Both the position numbers and the translations under genes were made by a program. Under the pieces are notes generated by a model. It was not told the DNA's origin, made no database searches, and was given only the letters and a program-made list of their open reading frames with translations. A stretch of DNA of 64,000 nt from Echinarachnius parma (lineage: Eukaryota > Echinodermata > Echinoidea > Clypeasteroida > Echinarachniidae): the NCBI GenBank assembly GCA_037951105.1, contig JBAMJV010001394.1, forward strand, positions 151,893 to 215,892, written 5' to 3'. This document shows positions 1 through 11,274 of the stretch, piece by piece; the first letter of the stretch is position 1; every line of letters begins with the position of its first letter.

Positions 1-132
1 CTCGGTCTGATCAGGTAAATAAGATTTTTGGTATTTAATAACGTCTATTTATAGGCCTACTTTTATTTCGCATTTAATTTTGATGGTATTATTATTATCT
101 AAGAAAAGTGTACATAAAAATGAGAACGGGGT

Positions 133-261
133 GTATTCTGAAGTTACGTCGTATCTGCGTCACTAAAATATATTTTAGCAAATCGATATTCCTTAAGTTA
201 AGTGTAGTATTTCAGTGACGTAGATACAATAAATTTTAACTTTAAATCGTTTTCAGAATAC
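133..261. repeat. Small foldback / MITE-like element, ~130 bp
   Basis: The ends are inverted copies: GTATTCTGAA at the left pairs with TTCAGAATAC at the right. Inside, GTATCTGCGTCACT pairs with AGTGACGTAGATAC. No target duplication was identified, so the class is unknown. Confidence 0.55.
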
Positions 262-613
262 AAAATGACATTTGAGACTTCAATCCTATATCAATATCAT
301 TGTAAAATACAATTGAAAGATTTGTGAAAGTTTGAAGGAAAACGAACACTGTTTACCTAGTGAAAAAAACGAATATTGAGTTCATATTTTATCACCGAAT
401 ACTGATGGCTGGTCGTAGAATTGCAACAGTTATAACTGGCAGCCTATGACGATATATCCGCACCCGTGTATGTTTACATATGCGGTATACAACATTCCTG
501 GAATTCCGGCACGTGTTGGATCAAAGTTCTCTAGGTCGGGAATGTTTCCCACGCTCGGACGTATCCAGCTGAAACAAGTGTACTTTTTTTGAAAAGCGTT
601 GACAAACGCTTTT

Positions 614-712
614 CAAATAATGATAATTATCTTCATACTAAAGGGACATTTGAAAAAATCTAACCCTATTTTATTCTTCTCTTACCATAAGCTAAACAAC
701 ACGGCAGAAGAG
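614..712 (-). repeat. Dispersed repeat, copy 1 of 2 in the window
   Basis: Reads, in reverse complement, as nearly the same ~95-bp sequence as 59273-59374. The shared landmarks are CGTGTTGT, GCTTATGGTAAGA, GGGTTAGATTTTTT and CCCTTTAGTATGA. It is probably an old transposon fragment of unknown class. Confidence 0.6.
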
Positions 713-926
713 AAACGAGGAAGCTCCAATTATTTTCCGTGGAGTTAGACACTTTACCTGGATCACTTTAAACAATAACATACAAATATAATATAAGTAA
801 GTAACGTAATGACGACGATTCAATAATATGAGTGTTCTGATTGATACAAATTTATTTAATGAATTTATTTTAGGGGAATATCTTTGTAACATGTAAAATG
901 TATATCGATTAGTTTGTTTGTTCCAG

Positions 927-1262
927 ATAACTCATACCTACTTCGGCATGGGAGAGATGGGCTGTTCTGGTTCAGTCGTCTCACCCCATCGCCCCCAAAC
1001 GTCGTATCATCCATCACACTGTTCCGAACCAGCCGCTGGGGATTCAACAACGATCAAAGCCCGGATGGAGGACGTCGGGACAGGTGGAGCAGTATTCTAC
1101 CGAAATAACGCAGCACCGGACGAAGTCCACTATGAAGGCCCAGAGAAGATGAGGAAGAATCAGGAAGACGATTCTGGGTATTTGATACCCGAATGTAGAT
1201 TGCAGAAAGAGAGAGAAGAGACTTACTTGGCACAGACCAGATATGAAGAGATTAACTCGTAG
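927..1262 (+). CDS. Terminal coding exon of a plus-strand gene; tyrosine-rich probable cytoplasmic tail
   Basis: The frame is open from the acceptor (TTTGTTCCAG, ending at 926) to a TAG at 1260-1262, about 111 residues. The 5' part of the gene is not visible. The exon would start in phase 0. The second half is hydrophilic and carries several tyrosines in short acidic or hydrophobic contexts: HYEGP, DSGYLIP, ETYLAQ and, four residues before the end, RYEEINS. YEEI is the textbook preferred ligand of Src-family SH2 domains, so a phosphotyrosine signalling tail of a membrane receptor is a reasonable inference. There is no membrane segment or catalytic domain in this exon. The gene converges tail-to-tail with the minus-strand receptor ending at 8105. 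An overlapping frame from about 914 (64 residues) is also open but ends early and looks like a shadow. The family was not recognised. Confidence 0.5.
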   Translation: MTHTYFGMGEMGCSGSVVSPHRPQTSYHPSHCSEPAAGDSTTIKARMEDVGTGGAVFYRNNAAPDEVHYEGPEKMRKNQEDDSGYLIPECRLQKEREETYLAQTRYEEINS

Positions 1263-3462
1263 AATATAAGGCGGGACAGAGGAAATTTGTCATCATTGTA
1301 AATACATTCGTACCGTGTCACCATAATGTTTGGGGATCACCTAATATCCTCGTATGCCCCACTTACCACGTATAGTCTATGGTAGATGATGGGCGTGGTA
1401 TATTTATCGGGGCGCCACCAGTGGCCTAAAGATCAACTTCCTCCATCCTTCTCTCAAAATATCATTCAGCCAGTTGTGCCGGAAGCAGTTTGGGATTGGG
1501 GGTAGGGGGCAAAGACCTAAGGGGGCTCGCGATTTAATTTTGTGAGTAGAGGCACATGCTCAACCACACTCGATCCAGACCATACACCCGTTGAATGCAA
1601 ACTGAGATGAACTTTAAAAAATATGTATAAATTAGTTTTTGAACGTTAGTATTAACAAGTCTTAGCTCATACATGTTTTTTTTTATCTTTCCCACTCCCA
1701 CCATTTTCTCTATTCATCTCATTTCCCCCATCCTTGTTTGCGAGTCCCAAAGATCTTGAGACTTGTGTCCATATCATTATGTATGCGGCTTTTTACAGCC
1801 ATGAAGATCTTCATGCATCGTCCAATGAGTTATGACGACTGAACGAGATGTATAATATATACGTGTATGTATTGGATGATCAGGACTAAATACGATTATA
1901 ATGATAATGATCTGATTATTATAGAGAGGAGATCGACGATGCAGTGGCATCGGATTCAAGCCTACTCAAGAAGTTGAGCAAAGTGAGGCTGCTACCTAAG
2001 GTTCTCATGATTGTGTACGGTAAATTTAATTATTTCCTCAGAGTTAATGACCTTAGACAAATCTCTTAGAAATCAACCAATGTGAGTCAAATCCTGAAAA
2101 TATTCAAGCACATCCCTAGATTTATTTCCAATATACTGTATTTTTTGTTTTAATCGTCCGGAATATCCCTTTAAGAAACGCCCTCTAATACCAAGTCCCT
2201 GGGGATCCCCACATCCACTGCAATACCGTACATTCATGCACATTTTATAGCTAAGTTTGGTGGTTATAATGTTATTGCTTTGTTAAGTTATTTTTACCTT
2301 TTCCTAAGAGAAAATGCTTTAATATCAATATACTCATTATACAACGGGGAAATCAAAAAGTAATATATATACAATCATATTAAATAGAATCAATTTTACT
2401 TGAGTAACTGCTTAATTAATCTCATGTCTCGGGTCAAACGTATACAACTATAGAGGCCCTACCCACGAGAACTACCAACCCACAAGCATACCCTGTGTCC
2501 TACTCAATAACATAAACCCTTTGACAGTCCATCTTTCCAAGTCTCTTGATTTGGATCACCCTACAATCATCAAGTGTTACAGAGCCATCTGTTGAAACCT
2601 TTCGCCCCCAGAAGGGCGTGGCTCCGGTGGATAAACAACAAAATACAAACAAATGATTGCACCGCTACTCAACGGCACACTCAAACAATGTATTAGTTTG
2701 CAAACTCTGCGAAATGGAATGAATCAGAGAAGGAAACACAAAGGTTTGATAAGATAGGAAAATTCTTATGACACGTTTATCGAAGTAACGGATGATACTA
2801 TAATGTGTACTCACTATTTAGTACAGTTTATTAATAAGTATTACAATACTTTAACACATAGTCATGCTATTTGTAAAAGTAATAGCGAGTATATCTTCAT
2901 TTAAGATTCATATTAAAAATGTTTTGTCTTGAGTAATTCTTTATTAAAACTGTGTCTATTATTATATTCCTTGCAGCAAATGTCGCCCTCTTGTATCGTT
3001 TTGATGAAGTTAATAAACCCACTCACAGTTCTATTTAGTTCTATTGTAATACTCAAAACGATAAAACGCCTGTTCAGCATCTTACCATCTAGATGAGGAT
3101 ATAACTTATAACAAAGGGACATAAATGGTTGTCAGTGCAGGTGTTCCATTTCCAAGTGTTATCACCAAGTTCAAATTTATATATCTCAAGATGTGATTAT
3201 GTTTGTAGTTGATAAATATAGACTTTGTTCCTTAAAAGATTACTGTGTCTTTGTGCATTCAATTTGCGATGACGGCCCCTTCTACAAAGACACTTTGACC
3301 CACGGGCCAAGGGTCTTACCAGTCCACGACCAACCACACATTTGAATGCCATGATATTTTATCTCGATTTGTGTTGAATAAACTAAACTGATTGTATTTT
3401 CATGTTAAAATTATGATGAATTGATGGCGCCATGGTCACTTTCTACAATTAGGCTAATACCT
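1263..3462. other. Intergenic DNA / 3' UTR, no gene seen
   Basis: AT-rich sequence between two convergent genes. The first part is presumably the 3' UTR of the plus-strand gene. No conserved ORF, RNA gene or clear transposon was recognised. Confidence 0.4.
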
Positions 3463-3505
3463 GACTCGAATCCCGTTGGAATCCCATTTTCTTTGCCTTC
3501 TTTTA
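3463..3505 (+). repeat. Fragment of tRNA-derived repeat (T-arm and tail only)
   Basis: Contains CTCGAATCCCGTTGGAATC followed by CCATTTTCTTTGCC. This matches the T-arm and 3' flank of the tRNA-Ala-like copy at 6545-6618 and the tail of the copy at 11198-11274. The anticodon and D-arm halves are missing. A shared tail beyond the tRNA part argues for a SINE-like family rather than three independent tRNA genes. Confidence 0.5.
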
Positions 3506-4340
3506 ATCATTATATTATTGTCTGAACTAAACATAAACGAGTGCTCTTGGTTAATGATAGCAATACATTTTGTGACCATCTCATTTCTCTATTGTGTACA
3601 TACAGTACGTTCTCGTTACTTTAATTAGACTTGTAAATTAAACTTGTCTGCATGGATGGTCTGATTGTCTTTTTATTAATACAACTCAAATGTATAATGA
3701 TATGGTTTGGTACATTTGTATGCAGGTGTATGTAAAAACGCAGTCGGAGAATGTGATACATTTTTTCTGAAAACGATGTGACTCACTGGGGGATAAGGTT
3801 GGGGTCATGAACAACTACTATAAACCATACTGTTTATACCTACATCTTTAAGCACACATAACTCAAACATCAACATGATCTCTTTTCAAACGATCACTCT
3901 TACAAACACAAACAATATAAACAAATATCTCTAGATGTTTGTAGTTCCATACAAATAATTACAAACCACACAATTATAACACAGGTGGGACTGGGCAATC
4001 AATCTAATTTCAAACTTACTCGCTAAAACTCAACACAAACTCGCATGAACGGCGCACCCATCTAATAAAAATACACAAACTACAAGAAGAACGACACTCG
4101 TAAAACACCGGAATATTCGGGCTACAATATAGCGTGTACATGCATGATTTATTTTCATTTTATGCAGATTGAAATACTGGCAAGGGAACATTATAACAAA
4201 AAAATAAAAGCACCACAAAATGTTATAAGACAAGTTTTCAAATGTTTACATACTTATATAACAATGCCCTTTTAAAATTGCTTGTCCGAAAGACATTTAA
4301 GAAATAACAAGTTCGAAAATAATCCATTAAGGCCTAGCTG

Positions 4341-4933
4341 TTACTTATGCTACAGTCACATTTGCTCTACGGCGAGCGTACGGCGGCCGTACGCCCCCGA
4401 AATCGAGAGAAACGTGCGGCGGCCGCAGAAAATCTGCGGTGGCCGGAGGGTCCCCGTACGGCGTAACCGTATATTTTACAGGCCGTAGGGGTCGCCGTAG
4501 AATTATAACTAAAAGTTATAACTCTTTTTCATTTCTACGGTCGCCGAAGCAATTATACACGCCGTAGCCATGGCTACCACTCCTATACTCTATAGGGGTG
4601 TAGCTGTAGCGTCAGTGTGGCCGCACGGTTGCCGTATGGCCCCCCTGCGGCCGCCTTGCGGGCGCCTTGCGTCTGCCTTGATATTTGTTCAAAAAACATA
4701 CGGAAACCGCAGGGACGCCCTAAGGCGACCGTGCGTCATCACTTTAAAGGCCGTACGGCAGCCGCAAATTTTCTGTCTCCACAAATTAAAGATACGCCGT
4801 GCGGCGGCCGTGGCAAATGTGACTGCTAATGCATGTGACCGTAGAAATTCTACGGCGGCCCTATTTTTGTAATTGGCCGTAGAAATGTTAGACCGTACGG
4901 CCGCCGTGTCAAATGTGACTGAGCCATAAGTAA
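4341..4933. mobile_element. MITE-like element with GC-rich palindromic subterminal repeats
   Basis: The ends are inverted: TTACTTATG..CAGTCACATTTG at the left pairs with CAAATGTGACTG..CATAAGTAA at the right. Between them is an island of iterated short palindromes such as GTACGGCGGCCGTACG, much richer in GC than the surroundings. Open frames inside (4570-4872 and others) are arginine-rich by-products of these repeats, not proteins. No transposase is present. The superfamily is unknown, and the target duplication is unclear because the flanking bases may belong to the inverted repeat. Confidence 0.65.
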
Positions 4934-6544
4934 TACATTTAAAAATAATCCTGTAAAGTATGAGTTATTAAAGATAATAATAATGAACTAAAGTTCAATG
5001 GTATTGTTGACCCATTTTATAAAGTAAGTAGCAAGATTAAAACAAAAAAATACGAAGACGTGCTATATTTATATACATGATCACATTTTGCCGGTGCAGC
5101 TGATCTCCACCCCGAACAGCTAATGAGGGTGACACGTTGGGCTTGGCAAATGCCAAGTACTCAAATGTACCATAACACCAGCAATCTACACATCCTACAA
5201 CTCTACAATAATTATTGAAAGTACACACATTTACAATTAACCGACATGTACCATACACACCAAACTACAAATATCCCTACTATACGATTGTACTATACTT
5301 TAATTTTTACTAAATCCAAGAATAAAAACTTTACTAAGACTACTACAATTCGTAAATCAATGGAGCCGCGAGCTATCGAATCTGACAGATTCTTCTTCAG
5401 GCGAACGAATAACAACGTCAACTACTACAATTATACCTGTATCACTACTATACTTTTTATTTACTGGTTACCGTCCGTAGATCTACGACTCAAGTACGTC
5501 CGTCCGTCCGTAAGCTTAAGCGTCCGTGCGAACCATATTAAGACGTGCATTTTTTTTTATTTTAAAATAATTAATTTGTATCATTACCAATTTTAAATCA
5601 CATTGTTAACAACCAATGACAATGACAATGACATGGACAATGACAATGAATTTTATTTCTTATACTGCCCATAATGGGGGCATGGGAGAAATACAAACAT
5701 CAAATACTGTAAAACATCATAAATGGCAAATTGGCAAAATATGAGAATATTTACAATGAAATCCCATCTGTGCGAATGATAATAATGAATGGCAAAGAAG
5801 GATTTAAAGGGGACCTCCAGACGATTTCAGGTTATTGTGAAAGTACCAATACATAAATCAATCACACATTAAAGAGAGTTTAAGAGCAATGAAATACAAA
5901 CTTTTCATTAGCATATATGCCCAAGAGTGCAACCCACGGTGGAATTCTAAAAAGTCATGTGGAGGGTCCCCTTCAAAACTTTTGTACAAGTAAAATATCA
6001 AATAATAAACAATACAAAAATCATCAAAATTTGGACATCTTTACAACCAGAAACCACTTTCGCTTAATTATAAGTCCACCCCTTGCATAATAAATCACTA
6101 CACTAGTAAAACTCGAACTCGAACTTGAAGTCGAACTCGAGTTCCAAGGCATCAGAACTACATTAAATAAGGCACATTAATTAAATAAGATTGCACAATT
6201 GTTTTCCCAAATACATTATAAATTATCATCGAGATTATTTGAACTGTTCCCCATTTTCATAAAGGTATAATGAGTCACACTTTTAAACTGTATGAATGTA
6301 TGTCAAGCATCTATGAATGTCAATTATGTTTGTTTAGCACTGTCTCTGTTAGGATTAGTTCAGTTCAGTTTCCGTTACAGTCAATTCTGTATTTTTCCAT
6401 TTGCAATATCAATACCAATACAATGCATGTTAGCAAGAATATAACATAAGCATAAGTAATGTACCATAAATAACTACATTTATTCAAACATATAGAGAAA
6501 CTGACCATAAATATATTATGATTAAAAGAGGGCAAAGAAAATGT
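4934..6544. other. Intergenic DNA, no gene seen; short tandem repeats
   Basis: AT-rich. It has an AATGAC-type microsatellite at about 5615-5650, a GTCC run near 5500-5535 and a TCGAACT-type run near 6112-6145. Nothing coding could be supported. Confidence 0.4.
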
Positions 6545-6618
6545 GATTCCAACGGGATTCGAACCCGAGAGCTCCGGATTGCTAGACCGGTGCTCTACCG
6601 ACTGAGCTATAGAAAACC
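6545..6618 (-). tRNA. tRNA-Ala(AGC)-like gene or SINE head, probably a pseudogene
   Basis: On the minus strand there is a good box A (TAGCTCAGTCGGTAGAGC), an anticodon arm with loop CTAGCAA (anticodon AGC, alanine) and a good box B (GGGTTCGAATCCC). The T-stem is nearly complete, but the acceptor arms pair poorly and base 31-39 of the anticodon stem is T-T. Its 3' flank is shared with fragments at 3463 and 11198, which points to a tRNA-derived SINE family. A functional tRNA-Ala is possible but less likely. Confidence 0.5.
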
Positions 6619-6941
6619 CTAGTACGGTGCTCATCCCTGAAATCCCTTAATTCTCATTGCCCGAGTGGTCAGAAGCTATTATAAACCTGACATAAACCCG
6701 AAGGATACAAATCAACTTGGGGATATATGTGAGGGATCACCGAAGGGCAGCAAATATTTCAAATTTCTATAATCATACTCATATAAACATATCACAATTT
6801 GTTAAATGAGCTTGCAATTTTAGCATTACATACTACATTCTTTACACATTGAAGATCTATCAATAATATACTTTTATTATGAGAATGTATCTCCCATTCA
6901 TCTGTCGACGCAAACCGATAAGGCATCGGCCTTTAATCTTG

Positions 6942-7943
6942 GTTATACCGTATGTCCCAACAAAATTACAATCGGACTTTCTGCAACGATAACTTTGAAG
7001 ATAATAAATCACTCATAATGATATTTCAGGGTATGAAACTTTGTAAATCATGTCATGGGTCCGTTTCTTCCAAGTTTGACACTTGGATGCTCTTGGCACC
7101 CATATGAATGGAAATATTTTGCTCACAACTGTCGGGGCAACTAACAAATTAATTCAAATTCTGTGCATACCTTTATATCAATGGTGTGTACTCGTGTGAG
7201 GTTTTGTTGTTGAAAGATGTATTGATTTCTAAACAAAAAACAGATACAGAGAAAGCCATAAACGAGGAAGAGCTCAAATCAAGTCTTCCATGAGTTAATG
7301 ATTTAATTTCTCGATTTAATCATTCATTTTCACACCTTACCAATGTTTGCAAAACTCAGAAATATGATTCACTTTTACTTCATTTCATTCATTATTTATT
7401 TCGTTAGTTGAAAATGAAAGGAAACAAGCAGTCATTTTCTCAAACGATACTTTTGTGCGAGAACACAATGAACAACTTCGTATTTGTAAGGCATGAAAAC
7501 AATGGACAACGCGTCTCCTTACACAACCTGGAGAGAAGGGACATCTGACATGATTTACCAAGATCTCCAAGATATACCAAGATCAATACATCTTTCAACA
7601 ACAAAACCTCAAACGAGTACACACCATTGATGTAAAGGTATGCACATAATTTGAATTAATTTGTTAGTTGCCCTGACAGTTGTGAGCAAAATATTTCCAT
7701 TCATATGGGTGCTAAGAGCATCCAAGTGTCAAACTTGGAAGAAACCGACTCATGACATGATTTACAAAGATCCCCCATTCTCCATGACCACTGAAGCAAA
7801 TCGAATAGGGTTTTCTGCAAGATGTAGGTAAAAATTTATAGTTTCATACCCTGAAAAAACATTACGATTGATCCACTATCTTTAAAATTATCGTTGCAGA
7901 AAGTCCGATTGCAATTTGTTTTGAGACATACGGTATACAGTCT
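6942..7943. repeat. Long foldback (inverted-repeat) element, ~1.0 kb
   Basis: The left arm, about 6942-7235, is repeated in reverse complement at about 7580-7943. Matching landmarks include ACCGTATGTC/GACATACGGT, CGGACTTTCTGCAACGATAA and its complement, and a shared stretch around TTCCATTCATATGGGTGC. The arms are about 90-95% similar by eye. The right arm has about 90 extra bases near 7765-7850. The ~340-bp centre has no recognisable gene. It is probably a non-autonomous foldback transposon. Confidence 0.7.
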
Positions 7944-8089
7944 GAATGAACACGTACACATTTTCTGTTGTAATTAGTATTACATTTTGTTAGCACATAT
8001 TGCAGCTGCAGCGTTTCGCAAAGAATATGTATATAAATAACTAGGTGGTATGTGGTTAATGCTACCATTCATTTGACAAGAAGACATGT

Positions 8090-8095
8090 TTTATT
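8090..8095 (-). promoter_or_regulatory. Candidate poly(A) signal of the minus-strand receptor gene
   Basis: AATAAA on the minus strand about ten bases beyond the stop codon at 8107-8105. It would give a very short 3' UTR, so a later signal may be the one used. Confidence 0.3.
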
Positions 8096-8104
8096 AATTT
8101 CCAT

Positions 8105-9593
8105 TTAGACGGAAGTTACATCAGAAGGACTGTACAAAGGGTTGTCGAGCATTTCAGGGGGAGGATCCGGTTGATATTGATCACGAATTTTCTCTTTCTC
8201 ACGTGAACGTTTCTTTGTGGACCTCATTGTGCTCTCCTGTTTCACAGAAACGGACAATTTGGGGGCTTTTGATTTCTTACGTGAACTTGTCCTTGGAGGG
8301 ATAGCTGGACTCCGATGTCTTGAAGTCGGTCTGTGTGGCAGAGGCCGCCTTGACATTAAGAGTTCCTTGTCTTCGTCTTCTGGACCATGAATCCTACTAG
8401 GGCCCAACTCTAAACAAGGTGTTTGTTCTGTAACTTGGGGGCAAGATTGAGACGGTTCAGCCACTTGGTCTCCAAGAGACCCATATGCATACAGATCCAG
8501 GTTTGGTGCCGCAGCACCCCCGCTCGAAATGGCATCACCCGAAGAGGTCGGGTCACTCGGTGTTACGTAATAGTGGCTCTCAAAATTGAAGGAATGTCTA
8601 CTTGATATGTGAGGTTCATCTGAAGGTGTTATTTCTAAAAGAGAGAAGTCATTGTCCCGTTTCTGTTTGTTTTTCTGTGACGCCTGATCGGGATAATTTA
8701 CTGTTGCTTGATTGTAGAGTGGATTTTTAACCATTTTGTCGTCTGTGTGAATTTGAGGAGAGGATCCTTCGTTGCCAGTTTTCCTTTTAGGCCTACTGAG
8801 GAATTCTCTATGTACGGCATCAGGTATTGCAGGAATGTACATCGGATTTTCTGTCATCTGATTTACACTGTCTGAATCAGTGGGTCGATAGACTTTGTTC
8901 TCAGTCGTTCCCGTGTGATGATATGAAACATTTTTTGATTCACGAACAAGTACGTTGCTATTATTGTTGTTCTTACGAAGTGATTGTGCATTCACTTTCT
9001 TTGACTGAATTGATGATGGCCTGTGTGGTAAGGGGCGATTTGACATTTCTCTGTTTTGGAGCGACAACTGTGGTCCGAGGCAAGAATCGTCTAGGTTTGT
9101 CGTCTTATAGTAGTGGTTTCTTGGGTTGCCTACATTAGACATATTCTCTTGACTCTCTATTATTCCTTCGGGGTCACCATCGTGAATATCGGTTTGAAAG
9201 GGAAATGTTGGTATCGCGTCGTCATCAGGGGATATGAAGTATGCGTTTTCTTGAGGCTGTACACTCCTCATAGCCAAATGTGAATGTTTGATAATATTAC
9301 TCGATGGCGATTGTTGGGTTGTCAACGCTGAAGGGCGCAACATGTTGGCGTGCATGTTTTGGTCTTGGTCGGAAGATGGACCTACAGGATCGTCAATACC
9401 ATGGTATGACGGGGTGTTCTCCAGTGGGTTGTCATCGTGGTATACATCTACCCTGCGGAAATCAGATGATAATTGAATGTCACTGGAGTTTGTTGTCTGT
9501 CCCCTTTCGCCGTGTACGAGGTTCCTGTCTTCCGGTCCTATGCTTTGGGATATACTGCTGGTGTGGGCGGCTGCTGGCAAGGCTGGCTTTCCT
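8105..9593 (-). CDS. Last coding exon of a type I membrane receptor: cytoplasmic tail with SH3-ligand and NPxY motifs
   Basis: One open exon of 1489 nt (about 495 residues) from an acceptor TTTTTACAG (ending at 9594) to TAA at 8107-8105. It opens in phase 2 (one base completing an arginine codon), exactly what the donor of the transmembrane exon at 44610 supplies. The encoded chain is hydrophilic, probably disordered, and has no catalytic domain. It carries two copies of RPLPHRP (class I SH3 ligand, RxxPxxP), one PAIPPR (class II, PxxPxR), and three NPxY-type sites: ENPMY, KNPLY and DNPLY, the last ten residues before the end. Further tyrosines include NAYF, VYRP and YVTP. NPxY sites are known ligands of PTB domains and endocytic adaptors, so the inferred role is signalling or trafficking of a cell-surface protein. 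An ATG about 48 nt upstream keeps the frame open, but that stretch includes the splice site and looks intronic. Family not recognised. Confidence 0.72.
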
Positions 9594-9680
9594 CTGTAAA
9601 AACATAAATAAGTTATTTCAAACATAGGGAAACTGACCATGACGAATACAGCGTATAGTCTATCAGGTTATGTAAAGCAG

Positions 9681-11156
9681 CAATTTTTTTTGCTATAATC
9701 TTGGAAACACTTTTTAATTTGGTCTAAATACATTACTGATGATAAAAAGTGATGTTTCCATTTTTTATTTTTGGTCCCAGGGTGCATTTTGGCGATTTTA
9801 AAGATAATGAGCTAATTTGCATTTTTTTGAAATAAGGTCAGGGGTCAATTTCTATCTAGGAATAGTACAATATTGATAAAAACTAGTATTCTATGGTATT
9901 TTGGGGCAAGGATTCCATTTTCGGTGCTCGTTTGTAAGTGCTGTATGGGAAACACTCTGAAATCAAAGATGGCTGCCCCTAATTTGCATATTTATGAATA
10001 TTATTGATTTTCAGTGGCTACAGCCCCTAATAAGCAATAATTCCGGATTATTATTTGTCAGTTATGTTCTAAGTATGTATTTAAGATATCAAAGATGAGT
10101 TGCCATCGTGGCAACCTCTAGTAATGCATATTATTTGCATAATTATGTATTTTACCTAATTTGCATATTCCCGCAAATCGAGTATATTGGGAGCCCGGCA
10201 AGTAAAAAAGACAAGTAATACCACTTTTCCAAGGTTTTAGGGGGCAACAAATCCATTTATGATACTTATTTACCTGTATCACCTCGGCAACCAACATAAA
10301 TCCAAGATGGCCGCCTTTGTCATTTTAAAGTAAATATTGCTATTTGCTACTTTAATGGCATTTAATTTATCAAAATATGATTTGTTTACTGAAAGCAAAC
10401 AACTACATTGTGATTCAAGTATTCTAGTTGCTCATTCCAATAATTAAAAGTCAAAACATTATAATATCAATCTAATATAACCGAAATAATATAGACGTGT
10501 ATCATAACATGCGTAATTTAGGGAGCAGCCATCTTGGATTTGAGATGGATGCCATGGTGATACAGGTAAATAAGTATCAAAAATGGATCTGCTGCCCCCC
10601 AAAACCTTGGAAAATTGGTATTACGTATCTTTTTTACTTGTCGGGATCCCAATATACTCTATTTGGGGGAATATGCAAATTAGGTAAAATACATAATTAT
10701 GCAAATAATATGCATTGCTAGACGTTGCCACGATGGCAACTCATCTTTGATATCTTAAATACATACTTAGAACATAACTGACATATAATAATCCAGAATT
10801 ATTGCTTATTAGGGGCTGTAGCCACTGAAAATCAATAATATTCATAAATATGCAAATTAGGGGAAGCCATCTTGGATTTCAGAGCGTTTCCCATACAGCA
10901 CTTACAAACGAGCACCGGAAATGGAATCCTTGCCCCAAAATACCATAGAATACTAGTTTTTATCAATATTGTACTATTCCTAGATAGAAAATGACCCCTG
11001 ACCTTATTTCAAAAAAATGCAAATTAGCTCATTATCTTTAAAATCGCCAAAATGCACCCTGGGACCAAAAATAAAAAATGGAAACATCACTTTTTCTCAT
11101 CAGTAATGTATGTAGACCAAATTAAAAACTGTTTCCAAGATTATAGCAAAAAATTT
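9681..11156. mobile_element. Foldback element with ~630-bp inverted arms
   Basis: 9681-10315 and about 10525-11156 are long inverted copies, more than 90% similar by eye, with only ~210 bp between them. Landmarks found in both arms include TTGCTATAATCTTGGAAAC, GGTCCCAGGGTGCATTTTGGCG and GCACCGGAAATGG-like bases. No transposase frame is present. It lies in the intron just upstream of the receptor's last exon. If transcribed it would form a long hairpin. Confidence 0.75.
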
Positions 11157-11197
11157 CACAACATTTATTTGTACTACAATAGGGGATATACTAGTAA

Positions 11198-11274
11198 GGG
11201 TTTTCTTTAGCTCAGCTGGTATAGCACCGATCTAGCAATCCGGAGGTCTTGGGTTCGAATTTCGGAGAAACCCC
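11198..11274 (+). tRNA. Degenerate tRNA-Ala(AGC)-like sequence, SINE head or pseudogene
   Basis: Box A (TAGCTCAGCTGG), anticodon loop CTAGCAA (anticodon AGC) and box B (GGTTCGAATTTC) are present, and the ends GGGTTTT/GAAACCC can pair. The T-stem is mostly wobble pairs and there are extra bases before box A, so it is unlikely to be a working tRNA. The tail CCCATTTTCTTTGC is shared with 3463-3505 and 6545-6618. Confidence 0.5.

Larger units (their letters stand above)
1..926. other. Non-coding DNA, probably intron of the plus-strand gene
   Basis: No supported coding region. It contains a small foldback (133-261) and a dispersed repeat (614-712). The last bases are a pyrimidine-rich tract ending TTCCAG at 921-926, a good 3' splice site for the exon that follows. 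The open frames here are short and lack family features. Confidence 0.5.

Noticed and set aside
4282..4872. Arginine/alanine-rich plus-strand frames
   Set aside because: Produced by the iterated GCGGCCG palindromes of the MITE-like element.
6365..6634. Minus-strand frame containing SIAQSVEHRSSNPE
   Set aside because: This is the well-known spurious peptide produced by translating a tRNA gene; it covers the tRNA-Ala-like sequence at 6545-6618.
8423..9627. Plus-strand frames opposite the cytoplasmic exon
   Set aside because: Shadows of the minus-strand exon; no start context or domain.
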